This document shows positions 6,065 through 12,386 of a stretch of DNA of 12,386 nt, one piece after another; the stretch's first letter is position 1, and the number at the start of each line of letters is the position of its first letter. This DNA comes from Acidobacteriota bacterium. GTDB lineage: Bacteria; Acidobacteriota; Terriglobia; Terriglobales; Acidobacteriaceae. The translations under genes were made by a program, and so were the position numbers. Below the pieces are notes generated by a model that had not been told where the DNA came from, did no database searches, and saw only the letters and a program-made list of their open reading frames with translations. The DNA is taken from contig JAJYSL010000114.1 of assembly GCA_021793595.1 (NCBI GenBank), positions 1 through 12,386 on the forward strand. The letters run 5' to 3'.

Positions 6065-8971
6065 CTAACCCAAGAAGTTGCCAACCACCTTCGGCGCGCT
6101 GCGCAGGGCTGCGTCGAGCTGGCTGGCATCTTTGCCGCCCGCTTCCGCCATGTCCGGTCGTCCGCCGCCCGAACCTCCGACCATCTGTGCCAGTTGTGCA
6201 ACGACTTTGCCGGCCTGCACACGGCTGGTCAAATCTTTCGTGACGCCAACGATCAACGCCACTTTTCCATCTTCCTGAACGCCGCCAAGGACAACAACGC
6301 CAGAGCCGAGCTTGCCGCGCAGATTGTCGACCAGGGTGCGCACCTGTCCACGATCAAGCGCGTCGACACGTTGTGCCAGCACTTTCACGCCGGAGACCTC
6401 GACCGCCTCCGCAGCAGCTTTGCTGACTCTGCCGGCGGCCGACTTCATCCGCGCTTCATCCAGCTCGCGGCGCAGCCGCTTCAGTTCTTCTTCCTGCGCC
6501 GCCAACTTATTGCGCAGCGCCTCGGCGGGAGTGATGGCGTCTGCTTTGCCGGCGACCTGTTCGGCCACCTTGGTGACAGCGAAGTCGCGACGGAATTCCT
6601 CCAGCGCGCCGGTCCCCGTAACCGCTTCAATGCGACGCACGCCGGAGGAGACGCTATTTTCACCCAACAGCTTGACCAGGCCGATTTCGCCCGTGGCGCC
6701 CGCGTGCGTGCCGCCGCAAAGTTCCGTCGAGAAGTCGCCGATCTTGACCACGCGCACCTTGTCGCCGTATTTCTCGCCGAACAGCGCCATCGCGTGATAT
6801 TCGTTCACGGCCACGTCGATGGGCACATCCTCCAGCGTGACCACCTTGGTGTTGGCCAAAACATTCTTGTTGATGCTGTCTTCAATGTCCTGCAGTTCTT
6901 CATCGGCGACGGCAGTAAAGTGTGAAAAATCGAAGCGCAGGTGCTGCGGATCGTTCAGCGAACCCGCCTGTTTGACGTGGGTGCCTAAAGTTTCGCGCAG
7001 GGCAGCGTGCAGCAGATGGGTAGCGGTGTGGTTGCGCACGGTCGCGGAACGAAATACCGGATCGACGACGGTATTGACCTTGTCACCAAGAGCGATAGTT
7101 TGCTTCGCAATGATTTTGTGCGCGAAGATGCCCTGCATCGGCTTGGTACAACCGAGCACGTCAGCCACAACGACATTGCCATCTTCGGAATAGAGCCAGC
7201 CGTGATCGCCAACCTGCCCGCCGGAGTCGGCGTAGAAGCTGGTGTGATCGAGAACAACTTCGGCGCTCTCCCCGGCTTTCACTTCCTGCGCGCCGAGACC
7301 GTCTTTGACCAGCGCCAGGATTTCACAGCCGTTGGAGACAAGTTGCCGGTAGCCTTCGAAGATGGTCTTCGGCAGTTCGCGATACGCCGGGCTGGCCGTG
7401 CCTTTGGAGCCGCCTTTCCAGGAGGCGCGAGCGCGAGCTTGTTCCTCCGCGCGCGCGGCCTCGAAGCCGGTGAGATCAAGATTGACCTCTGCGTCACGGC
7501 AAGCATCGAGGATGAAGTCGAGAGGCAGACCATAAGTTTCATACAGACGGAAAGCTTCTCGGCCATCAAGACGAGCGCGAAGGAGGTGTGGAAATCTAAC
7601 CAGAAAGTGGCCGTAAAGCCCCTTTGAATCCTTAATAAGGCGATCACGGAAGAATTGAGGATGCTTCCGTATCAATCGCTCTGCGAGGTAATTCGTTTCT
7701 CCAGCGGGCTCTATTTCTGGTTCGGGTTCGGTCGGTTGCATTAGCTCTAATTCAGATGCTCCTGCCTCTAAAACTGGCTGGATATATCGAAGAATCGCAT
7801 CTTCAAGCTCTCTTGAACCTTTCTCGAGTACTCTCGCAAACTGCTCTTCTTCCGCTTTCACCACCTTCGCCACACGTTGTGCGCTGTCCTTTAATTCCGG
7901 ATACGCATTCTGCATTTCGTCGCGGACGACGTAGACCATCTGATACATAAAAGGCTTTTCCTGGCCAAGCAGGCGCCCATGCCGAATGCCGCGACGGAGA
8001 ATTTTTCGCAGCACATAGCCGCGTCCTTCATTTGCGGGAAGCACGCCATCTGAAATCAGAAACGTCGCGGCACGAGAATGGTCGGCAATGATGCGCAGGC
8101 TGGCATCGTTGCGCGATTCGCCATCCTTATAGGTAGTGCCCGTCAGTTCGGCGGCCTTGGCGATCAGCGGCGTAAACAGGTCGGTGTCGAAATTTGACAG
8201 CTTGCCTTGCATCACGGCGGCAATGCGCTCCAGCCCCGCGCCCGTGTCCACGCACGGCTTGGGCAGCGGCGCTAACGCAGCCTCGCCAGTTTTGGGATTG
8301 ACGCTGCGGTCGAACTGCATGAAGACCAGGTTCCAGATTTCGACATAGCGGGCGTCGTCTTCTCCGAAAGGCAGATCCTTGTCGGGCGTTTCGGATGCGG
8401 CCTGCCCCATGTCATAAAAAATCTCGCTGCAGGGGCCGCAGGGGCCGGTTTCGCCCATCTGCCAGAAGTTATCCTTCATGCCCATCTCGAAAATGCGCTC
8501 TTTTTCGACACCAATATCGAGCCAGAATTGATAGGCTTCATCGTCGCGGGCAACACCGTTTTCACCTTTGAAGATGGTGACGTAGAGCTTGTCTTTCGGC
8601 AGATCCAGCCATTCCGGTGAAGTGACAAATTCCCACGCGTAAGCGACGGCCTCTTTCTTGAAGTAGTCGCCGAAGCTGAAGTTGCCGAGCATCTCAAAAA
8701 ACGTGTGGTGGCGGCGAGTGAAGCCGACATTTTCCAGGTCGTTATGCTTGCCGCCGGCGCGGACGCACTTTTGCGCCGTGGTGGCTCGAACGTAGGGCCG
8801 CTTTTCCAGGCCAAGAAAAACATCCTTGAACTGGTTCATGCCCGCGTTGGTAAACAGTAGGGTGGGGTCGTTTTGCGGCACCAGGGAAGACGAATGGACA
8901 CGGGTGTGCCCTTTGCCTTCAAAGAACTTCAGGAACATCTCGCGGAGGGCTGAACCGGACAACGTACGCAT
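6065..8971 (-). CDS. alaS: Alanyl-tRNA synthetase with an unusual internal insertion
   Basis: Charges tRNA-Ala and clears mischarged Ser/Gly-tRNA. The protein has 968 residues, against about 876 in E. coli. The aminoacylation core shows [20 protein letters not shown] (motif 2, 86-105) and GAGLERI (motif 3, 244-250), with the IADH and [15 protein letters not shown] helices after it. The editing domain has HTATH (His648, His652) and CGGTH (752-756), giving the full zinc set. A charged helix (about 825-845) leads to a DHHA1/C-Ala domain with [15 protein letters not shown] (932-946). Between [17 protein letters not shown] (378-394) and [14 protein letters not shown] (468-481), where E. coli has only a few residues, there are about 73 extra ones. 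The ATG at 8971 lacks a clear Shine-Dalgarno, but the protein begins at the family N-terminus. It lies 77 nt after the DUF218 gene. Confidence 0.98.
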   Translation of the reverse strand: MRTLSGSALREMFLKFFEGKGHTRVHSSSLVPQNDPTLLFTNAGMNQFKDVFLGLEKRPYVRATTAQKCVRAGGKHNDLENVGFTRRHHTFFEMLGNFSFGDYFKKEAVAYAWEFVTSPEWLDLPKDKLYVTIFKGENGVARDDEAYQFWLDIGVEKERIFEMGMKDNFWQMGETGPCGPCSEIFYDMGQAASETPDKDLPFGEDDARYVEIWNLVFMQFDRSVNPKTGEAALAPLPKPCVDTGAGLERIAAVMQGKLSNFDTDLFTPLIAKAAELTGTTYKDGESRNDASLRIIADHSRAATFLISDGVLPANEGRGYVLRKILRRGIRHGRLLGQEKPFMYQMVYVVRDEMQNAYPELKDSAQRVAKVVKAEEEQFARVLEKGSRELEDAILRYIQPVLEAGASELELMQPTEPEPEIEPAGETNYLAERLIRKHPQFFRDRLIKDSKGLYGHFLVRFPHLLRARLDGREAFRLYETYGLPLDFILDACRDAEVNLDLTGFEAARAEEQARARASWKGGSKGTASPAYRELPKTIFEGYRQLVSNGCEILALVKDGLGAQEVKAGESAEVVLDHTSFYADSGGQVGDHGWLYSEDGNVVVADVLGCTKPMQGIFAHKIIAKQTIALGDKVNTVVDPVFRSATVRNHTATHLLHAALRETLGTHVKQAGSLNDPQHLRFDFSHFTAVADEELQDIEDSINKNVLANTKVVTLEDVPIDVAVNEYHAMALFGEKYGDKVRVVKIGDFSTELCGGTHAGATGEIGLVKLLGENSVSSGVRRIEAVTGTGALEEFRRDFAVTKVAEQVAGKADAITPAEALRNKLAAQEEELKRLRRELDEARMKSAAGRVSKAAAEAVEVSGVKVLAQRVDALDRGQVRTLVDNLRGKLGSGVVVLGGVQEDGKVALIVGVTKDLTSRVQAGKVVAQLAQMVGGSGGGRPDMAEAGGKDASQLDAALRSAPKVVGNFLG
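7571..7789 (-). other. alaS: Lineage-specific insertion within AlaRS (about residues 395-467)
   Basis: The insert has two halves. The first is an acidic, Pro/Glu-rich linker ([17 protein letters not shown], about 409-425). The second is a basic, aromatic segment running to about residue 467, with patches such as [18 protein letters not shown] and [13 protein letters not shown]. Both ends join canonical AlaRS sequence in frame. By hand count, 7501-7860 is about 48% GC (174 of 360), against 57% and 68% in two other 60-base lines of the gene. I see no intein splice motifs (no Cys start, no HN-C end) and no flanking direct repeat. Confidence 0.7.
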
Positions 8972-9001
8972 ATCTATTCAGTTTATCAATGACACCACCA
9001 C

Positions 9002-9021
9002 TCAAGCAGAAGGATGCTTGA
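9002..9021. promoter_or_regulatory. Dyad upstream of alaS, possible operator or hairpin
   Basis: TCAAGCA (9002-9008) and TGCTTGA (9015-9021) are perfect 7-bp inverted arms around GAAGGA. They lie 31 bp upstream of the alaS start, in the 77-nt gap after the DUF218 gene. CACCGGTG, an 8-bp palindrome, follows at 9030-9037. No T-run follows on either strand, so a terminator is unlikely. A protein-binding site is possible but unproven. Confidence 0.35.
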
Positions 9022-9048
9022 ACGGTTACCACCGGTGCCTTTGCCGAA

Positions 9049-9663
9049 CTATTTCGGCAGATATTTTGACGGGGGAAAGCCGTTTACGCGAATGCGGAAG
9101 CAGTCAAAGGCTTCTTCTGATTCCATCTGGAATCTCGTCCAGGCGCCATAACCCGGCGGCCAGGGCGCGGCGTGCGTTTTCCACAGCAGTTGCCGATATC
9201 GGCGCAGAATGAGGGCTGTACGCGGCAGATGATAAGGAGAGCTAATGACCTCCGTTGTGTGCCAGCCGTTCGCATCCATCATTTTGTCGGAGTAATAGAT
9301 GTTTTGGATGGTGTCGTGGGCCTGGTTCTCCTGAAGGATGGCGGAAGCCGGAACGCCGCTGGCCTCAGCAAGCATCGCCATGGCATGGGCCTCGACAAAG
9401 CGGTTGTGGGCGGCTGTGCCGGTCATGATGATGTGCCGGCTGACTCTGCGGTTGAACTCGCGGACACCTTCCATGACACGCGCTCGCTGCTCCGGCGATG
9501 GCGATCCGTCGGCCATGGTGGGACAGCCAAGGACGATCAATGTATCGACCTTGCCAAGCTGCGCATTTTGCCGCGGCGCAAAAAAATAGAACCCGAAAAC
9601 CATGGCTGGGTAGAGCAGACAAAGGAGGAGGAGAAGGAGGAAAATCCGCCGCGCGGTTCGCAT
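9049..9663 (-). CDS. DUF218 (YdcF/SanA/ElyC-like) membrane-anchored protein
   Basis: This 204-residue protein has a basic N-terminus (MRTARR) and one hydrophobic helix (about 7-28). After that comes a periplasm-facing DUF218 domain of the YdcF/SanA/ElyC group, members of which are linked to envelope integrity in E. coli. Family marks are LIVLG (42-46), a Pro-Glu-Gln-Arg stretch before the first helix (57-60), an IIMTG strand (78-82), Glu91 in HNRFVEAHAM, the D-T-IQNI helix start (117-122), and SSPYHLPR (141-148) with His145 and Arg148. The biochemical activity of these proteins is not settled. I prefer the ATG at 9663 because it puts a typical anchor at the N-terminus. A GTG at 9678 would add five residues, and neither has a strong ribosome binding site. 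It sits between recX and alaS, 81 nt after the recX stop. Confidence 0.85.
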   Translation of the reverse strand: MRTARRIFLLLLLLCLLYPAMVFGFYFFAPRQNAQLGKVDTLIVLGCPTMADGSPSPEQRARVMEGVREFNRRVSRHIIMTGTAAHNRFVEAHAMAMLAEASGVPASAILQENQAHDTIQNIYYSDKMMDANGWHTTEVISSPYHLPRTALILRRYRQLLWKTHAAPWPPGYGAWTRFQMESEEAFDCFRIRVNGFPPSKYLPK

Positions 9664-9744
9664 GAGCCTAGAGTACACAGCATCTTTCGCAGTCTGAAAT
9701 AACGCCGCCTGCCTTGAGTTGGATGGACATTGATTGGCTTGGAT

Positions 9745-10326
9745 CTATACGCTGGGTTCCGGCGTGTTCAGATCGATTTCCGAGACGGCTTCAAGAGCTG
9801 ATTCGTCTACCTTCCAGGCCTTCAGCAGGGGAAAGATGGTGCCCATGGAAAAGCCGGCACGCACCAGGCTGCGAACGATGCGCGCGGTTTCTTTTTCGTT
9901 GGTCGGCTTGCGTAGACGCTTGCGTTCAATGTACTTGCGGGCCAGTTCGGCCTCGGGCAGTTCAGAGTAGGCAGCGTCCAGGGTCTTGCCGATCACCTGC
10001 TCGTGAACACCGCGCTGGATCAAATCCTGCTGCACGCGGCGGCGGCCGAATTTCTCATTGTCCACTCGCAGGCGCGTGTAGTCCGAGGCGTAGCGGGTAT
10101 CGTCAAGATAATGGAGCTCTTTTAGCCGAAGAACGACTGCTTCCACCTTGGCCTCGCCGGTTTCGTCGGGTTCCACGCGCCGGCGCATCAATCGCTTCAA
10201 CTCGGCGACAGTGCGCATTTTGCTGCCCAGGCTGCGTACCGCATATTCGTACAGCGCAGCTGCATCGAGCGGCTCCCGCGGGCGTTTACCCCGGGCTTTT
10301 GAGCGATTGAATGAGCCGAATGCCAC
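9745..10326 (-). CDS. recX: Regulatory protein RecX
   Basis: RecX binds RecA filaments and limits or tunes their recombinase and coprotease activity. The 193-residue protein is made of repeated three-helix modules: LYEYAVRSLGSKMRTVAELKR (25-45), the signature LDDTRYASDYTRLR (74-87), FGRRRVQQDLIQRGV (93-107) and a C-terminal LVRAGFSMGTIFPLL module (154-168). A basic N-terminal tail precedes them. I chose the GTG at 10326 because AGGAG lies 6 nt upstream. An in-frame GTG at 10368 would add 14 residues of unconvincing sequence. recA is not adjacent: upstream is a divergent exported-protein gene. The downstream order recX, DUF218, alaS partly keeps the E. coli recA-recX-alaS arrangement. The family call is firm, with normal length. 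Confidence 0.92.
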   Translation of the reverse strand: MAFGSFNRSKARGKRPREPLDAAALYEYAVRSLGSKMRTVAELKRLMRRRVEPDETGEAKVEAVVLRLKELHYLDDTRYASDYTRLRVDNEKFGRRRVQQDLIQRGVHEQVIGKTLDAAYSELPEAELARKYIERKRLRKPTNEKETARIVRSLVRAGFSMGTIFPLLKAWKVDESALEAVSEIDLNTPEPSV

Positions 10327-10332
10327 GAGCGT

Positions 10333-10337
10333 CTCCT
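10333..10337 (-). promoter_or_regulatory. recX: Shine-Dalgarno selecting the GTG start of recX
   Basis: On the minus strand AGGAG is followed by ACGCTC and then GTG at 10326. The alternative GTG at 10368 has no comparable site, so the shorter protein is preferred. Confidence 0.65.
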
Positions 10338-10407
10338 GCCCAAATCCTACGCCGAGTTGCACGGCCACGGCTGCCGCTCAGACGATGTGATCTGGCAACT
10401 TGCGAGG

Positions 10408-10436
10408 TTGTCGGGGCTGCCCACAATCATTACACT
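10408..10436 (+). promoter_or_regulatory. Candidate sigma70-type promoter for the exported-protein gene
   Basis: TTGTCG (10408-10413) and TACACT (10431-10436) are separated by 17 bp, each matching the consensus at four of six positions. It would give a leader of roughly 170 nt before the GTG at 10611. This is a by-eye match only and may be chance. Confidence 0.25.
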
Positions 10437-10600
10437 TTGTTTTCCGAGGCGTGGGCGAAGCTCCAGCCTGCGTGGAGTCGCTGTTAACTATCCAGTAACC
10501 CTGGTAACACAAAACAGGGGCAACGCATCCTAGAGATTGGGTTCTGTCGGCTATGGTGAAAAAGGGAAGACGCGGCATGGACTGAGAAGCCTCGAATCCC

Positions 10601-10604
10601 GAGG
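10601..10604 (+). promoter_or_regulatory. Shine-Dalgarno supporting the GTG start at 10611
   Basis: GAGG ends 6 nt before GTG at 10611. The next in-frame GTG (codon 12) has no such site. Confidence 0.5.
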
Positions 10605-10610
10605 TCGGTT

Positions 10611-11678
10611 GTGATTTTTCTTCGTTCGTCTGGTGGATCGATTGTGCAAGTCACTCACGAGAACCGTCTGTTGCCTGGCTCCGCTTCGTGTCCGCGTTGG
10701 TCTCAATTTCTTGGAATTGGGTTGCTTTGCTTGTCAGCTGGGATCGGAGTCTCCGCGACGGCGCAATCTCCGGGGCAGTCCCCGCTGCCATCGCAAAATT
10801 CTCAGCAAGCCTTTACTCCGGCACCCATGGACGCAGGGTTTGGACCTCTGAATGCGGCGCAGCCTAAGGGCATCACACCGCAACAAATCATTCAGCGCTT
10901 TGCGGAAAAGGAAACGCAATTCAAGCGCGCCCTCGAGAATTACACCTACCGTCGCACCGTCAAGCTGGACTCAATTGGGGACAATGGCAGCATCGATGGA
11001 GAATATCTCCAGGTAGACGACATAGTGTTGAGTCCCTCCGGACGCAAGCAGGAGAAAGTTGTCTATGCTCCCGACAACACATTAACGCGGGCGTTGCTGA
11101 GCCCGGCTGACTTCGACGACATTGAACATCGGCTGCCGTTCACGTTGACCACCGAAGACGTCGCGCAATATCACGTGACCTATGTGGGCACGGAGCGTGT
11201 CGACCAGGTGGACACGTATGTCTTCGACGTGGCGCCTCGGCACATGGAAAGAGATCAGCGCTATTTTTCCGGACGCATCTGGGTCGACGCCAAGGATTTT
11301 CAGATTGTCGTGACCAACGGAAAAAACATTCCAGACGATACCCGGCGCGGTGAGGAAGATCTTTCCATTCCGTTTACGACGTATCGCCAGCGGATCGATG
11401 GAAAATACTGGTTCCCGGTCTCTACGCGGGCGGAAGGCATATTGCACTTCCAGAATTGCAAGGCCTGCCAGCCCAGCGATGTCCACTTGAGGGAAATCGT
11501 CAAGTACGGTGACTACAAACAGTTTGGCTCGTCGATTCGGTTTACCTTTGAAGGATTAGCGCGGCCGACGGGGCTGCAGGGGAATGGACCCGCGAACCCG
11601 CAGACCGCAAGCGCCGGGAGGTCTATCAACACCTTCGCCGAGAGGGGCACAGCCCAGCAGAACGCCGCCAAGGACTAA
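10611..11678 (+). CDS. Exported protein with a LolA/LolB-like (outer-membrane lipoprotein-sorting type) domain, function unknown
   Basis: This 355-residue protein has a long N-region, a hydrophobic core at about 32-48 and a likely signal-peptidase site after ATA (49-51), so it should reach the periplasm. A Gln/Pro/Ser-rich linker (52-85) follows, then a helix (ITPQQIIQRFAEKETQFKRAL, 88-108). The rest is a run of antiparallel strands: YTYRRTVKLDS, EYLQVDDIVL, GRKQEKVVYA, HVTYVGTERVDQVDTYVFDV, RYFSGRIWVDAKDFQIVVTNG and GKYWFPVSTRAEGIL. Alternating strands ending in the F/Y-x-G-x-I-W-V-D pattern resemble LolA/LolB/RseB-type half-barrels found in many acidobacterial exported proteins. CKAC (283-286) is a CxxC pair. 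The start is GTG, supported by GAGG 6 nt upstream. The tail after about 315 is Gly/Asn/Gln-rich and probably disordered. The gene stands alone, divergent from recX and convergent with ppa. The fold is a moderate-confidence inference and the role is not known. Confidence 0.7.
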   Translation: MIFLRSSGGSIVQVTHENRLLPGSASCPRWSQFLGIGLLCLSAGIGVSATAQSPGQSPLPSQNSQQAFTPAPMDAGFGPLNAAQPKGITPQQIIQRFAEKETQFKRALENYTYRRTVKLDSIGDNGSIDGEYLQVDDIVLSPSGRKQEKVVYAPDNTLTRALLSPADFDDIEHRLPFTLTTEDVAQYHVTYVGTERVDQVDTYVFDVAPRHMERDQRYFSGRIWVDAKDFQIVVTNGKNIPDDTRRGEEDLSIPFTTYRQRIDGKYWFPVSTRAEGILHFQNCKACQPSDVHLREIVKYGDYKQFGSSIRFTFEGLARPTGLQGNGPANPQTASAGRSINTFAERGTAQQNAAKD

Positions 11679-11718
11679 AGCCAGATTTCGGCCGCGGCAG
11701 CCCGCTCGTACAACAGGT

Positions 11719-11750
11719 AAGACCCGCCGACGAAAGCGGGTCTTTGCTTT
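11719..11750 (+). terminator. Intrinsic terminator between the exported-protein gene and ppa, possibly bidirectional
   Basis: AAGACCCGC (11719-11727) and GCGGGTCTT (11736-11744) form a perfect 9-bp stem around an 8-nt loop, followed by TGCTTT on the plus strand. It lies 40 nt after the plus-strand stop (11678) and 39 nt beyond the ppa end (11789). On the minus strand the trailing sequence is less T-rich, so termination there would be weaker. Confidence 0.75.
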
Positions 11751-11788
11751 GTTCGCGGATTGCAAATTCGCCGTGCGCGGCGTGGCGG

Positions 11789-12367
11789 CTATCGAGGAAC
11801 CAGGATGTTTTTCTTCTCTTCCGCTTCGGCAGCATTCCTTGCCGCTTTGGCATCCTCATAGCGCTTCATGGACGCGGTGATGGCTTCACGCGCGCGGGAA
11901 GCGTCGTGCCAGCCTTTCACTTCAACCCGCTTGCCTTCCAGATCCTTGTAGATGGCGAAGAAATGAGTAATTTCGCGCAGCATGTGAGGGTATATTTCCG
12001 TGTAGTTCCAGACATCCGCATAGCGGGGATTACTGCGGCCGACCGACAGAATCTTCTCATCCGGGATGCCCTGATCCATCATGAGCAACAGACCGATCGG
12101 GCGAACATCCATCACGCATCCGGAAAAGCTGGGTGAGTCGACCAGCACCAGCACATCCAGCGGATCGCCGTCCTCGCTGAGGGTGCTGGGAATAAATCCG
12201 TAGTCTCCGGGATAGTGCACGGGAGAATACAGGTTCCGATCCAGGCGGAAGACGTGGAGTTTCTTGTCGTACTCGTACTTGTTCACCCCTTCGTAGGGGA
12301 TTTCAATGACCGCATTGATCACTTCAGGAGCTTTTGCTCCGGCGGGAAGTTCCAGATAATTCGTCAT
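11789..12367 (-). CDS. ppa: Inorganic pyrophosphatase (class I, soluble)
   Basis: This cytoplasmic enzyme hydrolyses pyrophosphate to phosphate, pulling forward biosynthetic reactions such as tRNA charging and CMP-sugar formation. The 192-residue protein carries the family signature EDGDPLDVLVL with Asp66, Asp68 and Asp71, and DQGIPDEK with Asp98 and Asp103. These match the metal-binding Asp set of E. coli (65, 67, 70, 97, 102). YPGDYGFIPSTL (52-63), the EIPYEGVNKYEYD strand (22-34) and the final HFFAIYKDLEGKRVEVKGW (136-154) are also typical. The C-terminal part is Ala/Glu/Lys-rich and a little longer than in E. coli. The ATG at 12367 has AAGGA 6 nt upstream (12374-12378). It converges on the exported-protein gene across a hairpin terminator. 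Identity is very secure. Confidence 0.97.
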   Translation of the reverse strand: MTNYLELPAGAKAPEVINAVIEIPYEGVNKYEYDKKLHVFRLDRNLYSPVHYPGDYGFIPSTLSEDGDPLDVLVLVDSPSFSGCVMDVRPIGLLLMMDQGIPDEKILSVGRSNPRYADVWNYTEIYPHMLREITHFFAIYKDLEGKRVEVKGWHDASRAREAITASMKRYEDAKAARNAAEAEEKKNILVPR

Positions 12368-12386
12368 TCATTTTCCTTGACTGTGG

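Noticed and set aside
5279..6925. A 548-residue open frame on the plus strand, antisense to the glycosidase and alaS
   Set aside because: It lies opposite two well-recognised genes and crosses their junction, has no recognisable domain, and is full of His/Arg/Ala as expected for antisense of GC-rich codons. It is a shadow frame.
7571..7789. Intein or intron as the explanation of the AlaRS insertion
   Set aside because: There is no Cys/Ser start with splice blocks and no His-Asn at the end, it is far too short for an intein, and the frame is continuous.
10378..10578. Small minus-strand frame (66 codons) with a CxxC motif just upstream of recX, faintly like a zinc-ribbon or ribosomal protein L32 end
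   Set aside because: Only one CxxC pair is present, the ribosome binding site is weak and too far from the ATG, and the rest shows no L32 pattern. It is kept as a remote possibility only.
1..12386. CRISPR array, insertion sequence, prophage, toxin-antitoxin or defence genes
   Set aside because: I saw no regular spaced repeats, transposase motifs, integrase, or defence-type domains on either strand. Nearly all coding space is taken by housekeeping or envelope genes.

Overview
This looks like an ordinary chromosomal stretch from a Gram-negative bacterium. It is probably an acidobacterium of the Koribacter/Terriglobus type. The evidence is a CMP-KDO synthetase (so lipopolysaccharide is made), two exported proteins of kinds common in Acidobacteriota, moderate-to-high GC (roughly 55-65% in the blocks I counted), and frequent GTG or TTG starts. 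The taxon is an inference from protein style, not from a marker gene. I see no CRISPR array, insertion sequence, phage gene, rRNA or tRNA.

Layout. (1) Positions 1-2235, plus strand: an energy-metabolism operon made of the 3' part of sucC, then sucD overlapping it by ATGA, then ndk starting at TTG. It ends in a clear intrinsic terminator at 2209-2235. (2) 2236-2462: about 230 bp with no gene, lying between convergent genes and containing a purine-rich tract. (3) 10326 down to 2463, minus strand: a long co-oriented series of recX, a DUF218 (YdcF/SanA-like) membrane protein, alaS, a GH63/MGH-like glycosidase, kdsB and an outer-membrane beta-barrel protein. It ends in a strong inverted repeat across the last gene's stop codon. 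(4) 10327-10610: a divergent intergenic region. (5) 10611-11678, plus strand: an exported protein of LolA/LolB-like appearance. (6) A hairpin terminator at 11719-11750. (7) 12367 down to 11789, minus strand: ppa, inorganic pyrophosphatase.

How the genes fit together. Succinyl-CoA synthetase makes nucleoside triphosphate and Ndk equilibrates the NTP pools. In the minus-strand series, recX upstream of alaS recalls the recA-recX-alaS order of E. coli. Here a DUF218 gene sits between the two and recA is absent. kdsB and the beta-barrel protein serve the outer membrane. Ppa removes pyrophosphate, which both AlaRS and KdsB release.

I found no clear undescribed system. The items most worth a second look are an insertion of about 70 residues in AlaRS between its aminoacylation/tRNA-recognition helices, in a locally AT-richer stretch; a glycosidase that appears to have lost its N-terminus or signal peptide; a long inverted repeat at the end of the beta-barrel gene; and a His-rich tail after the last predicted strand of that barrel.
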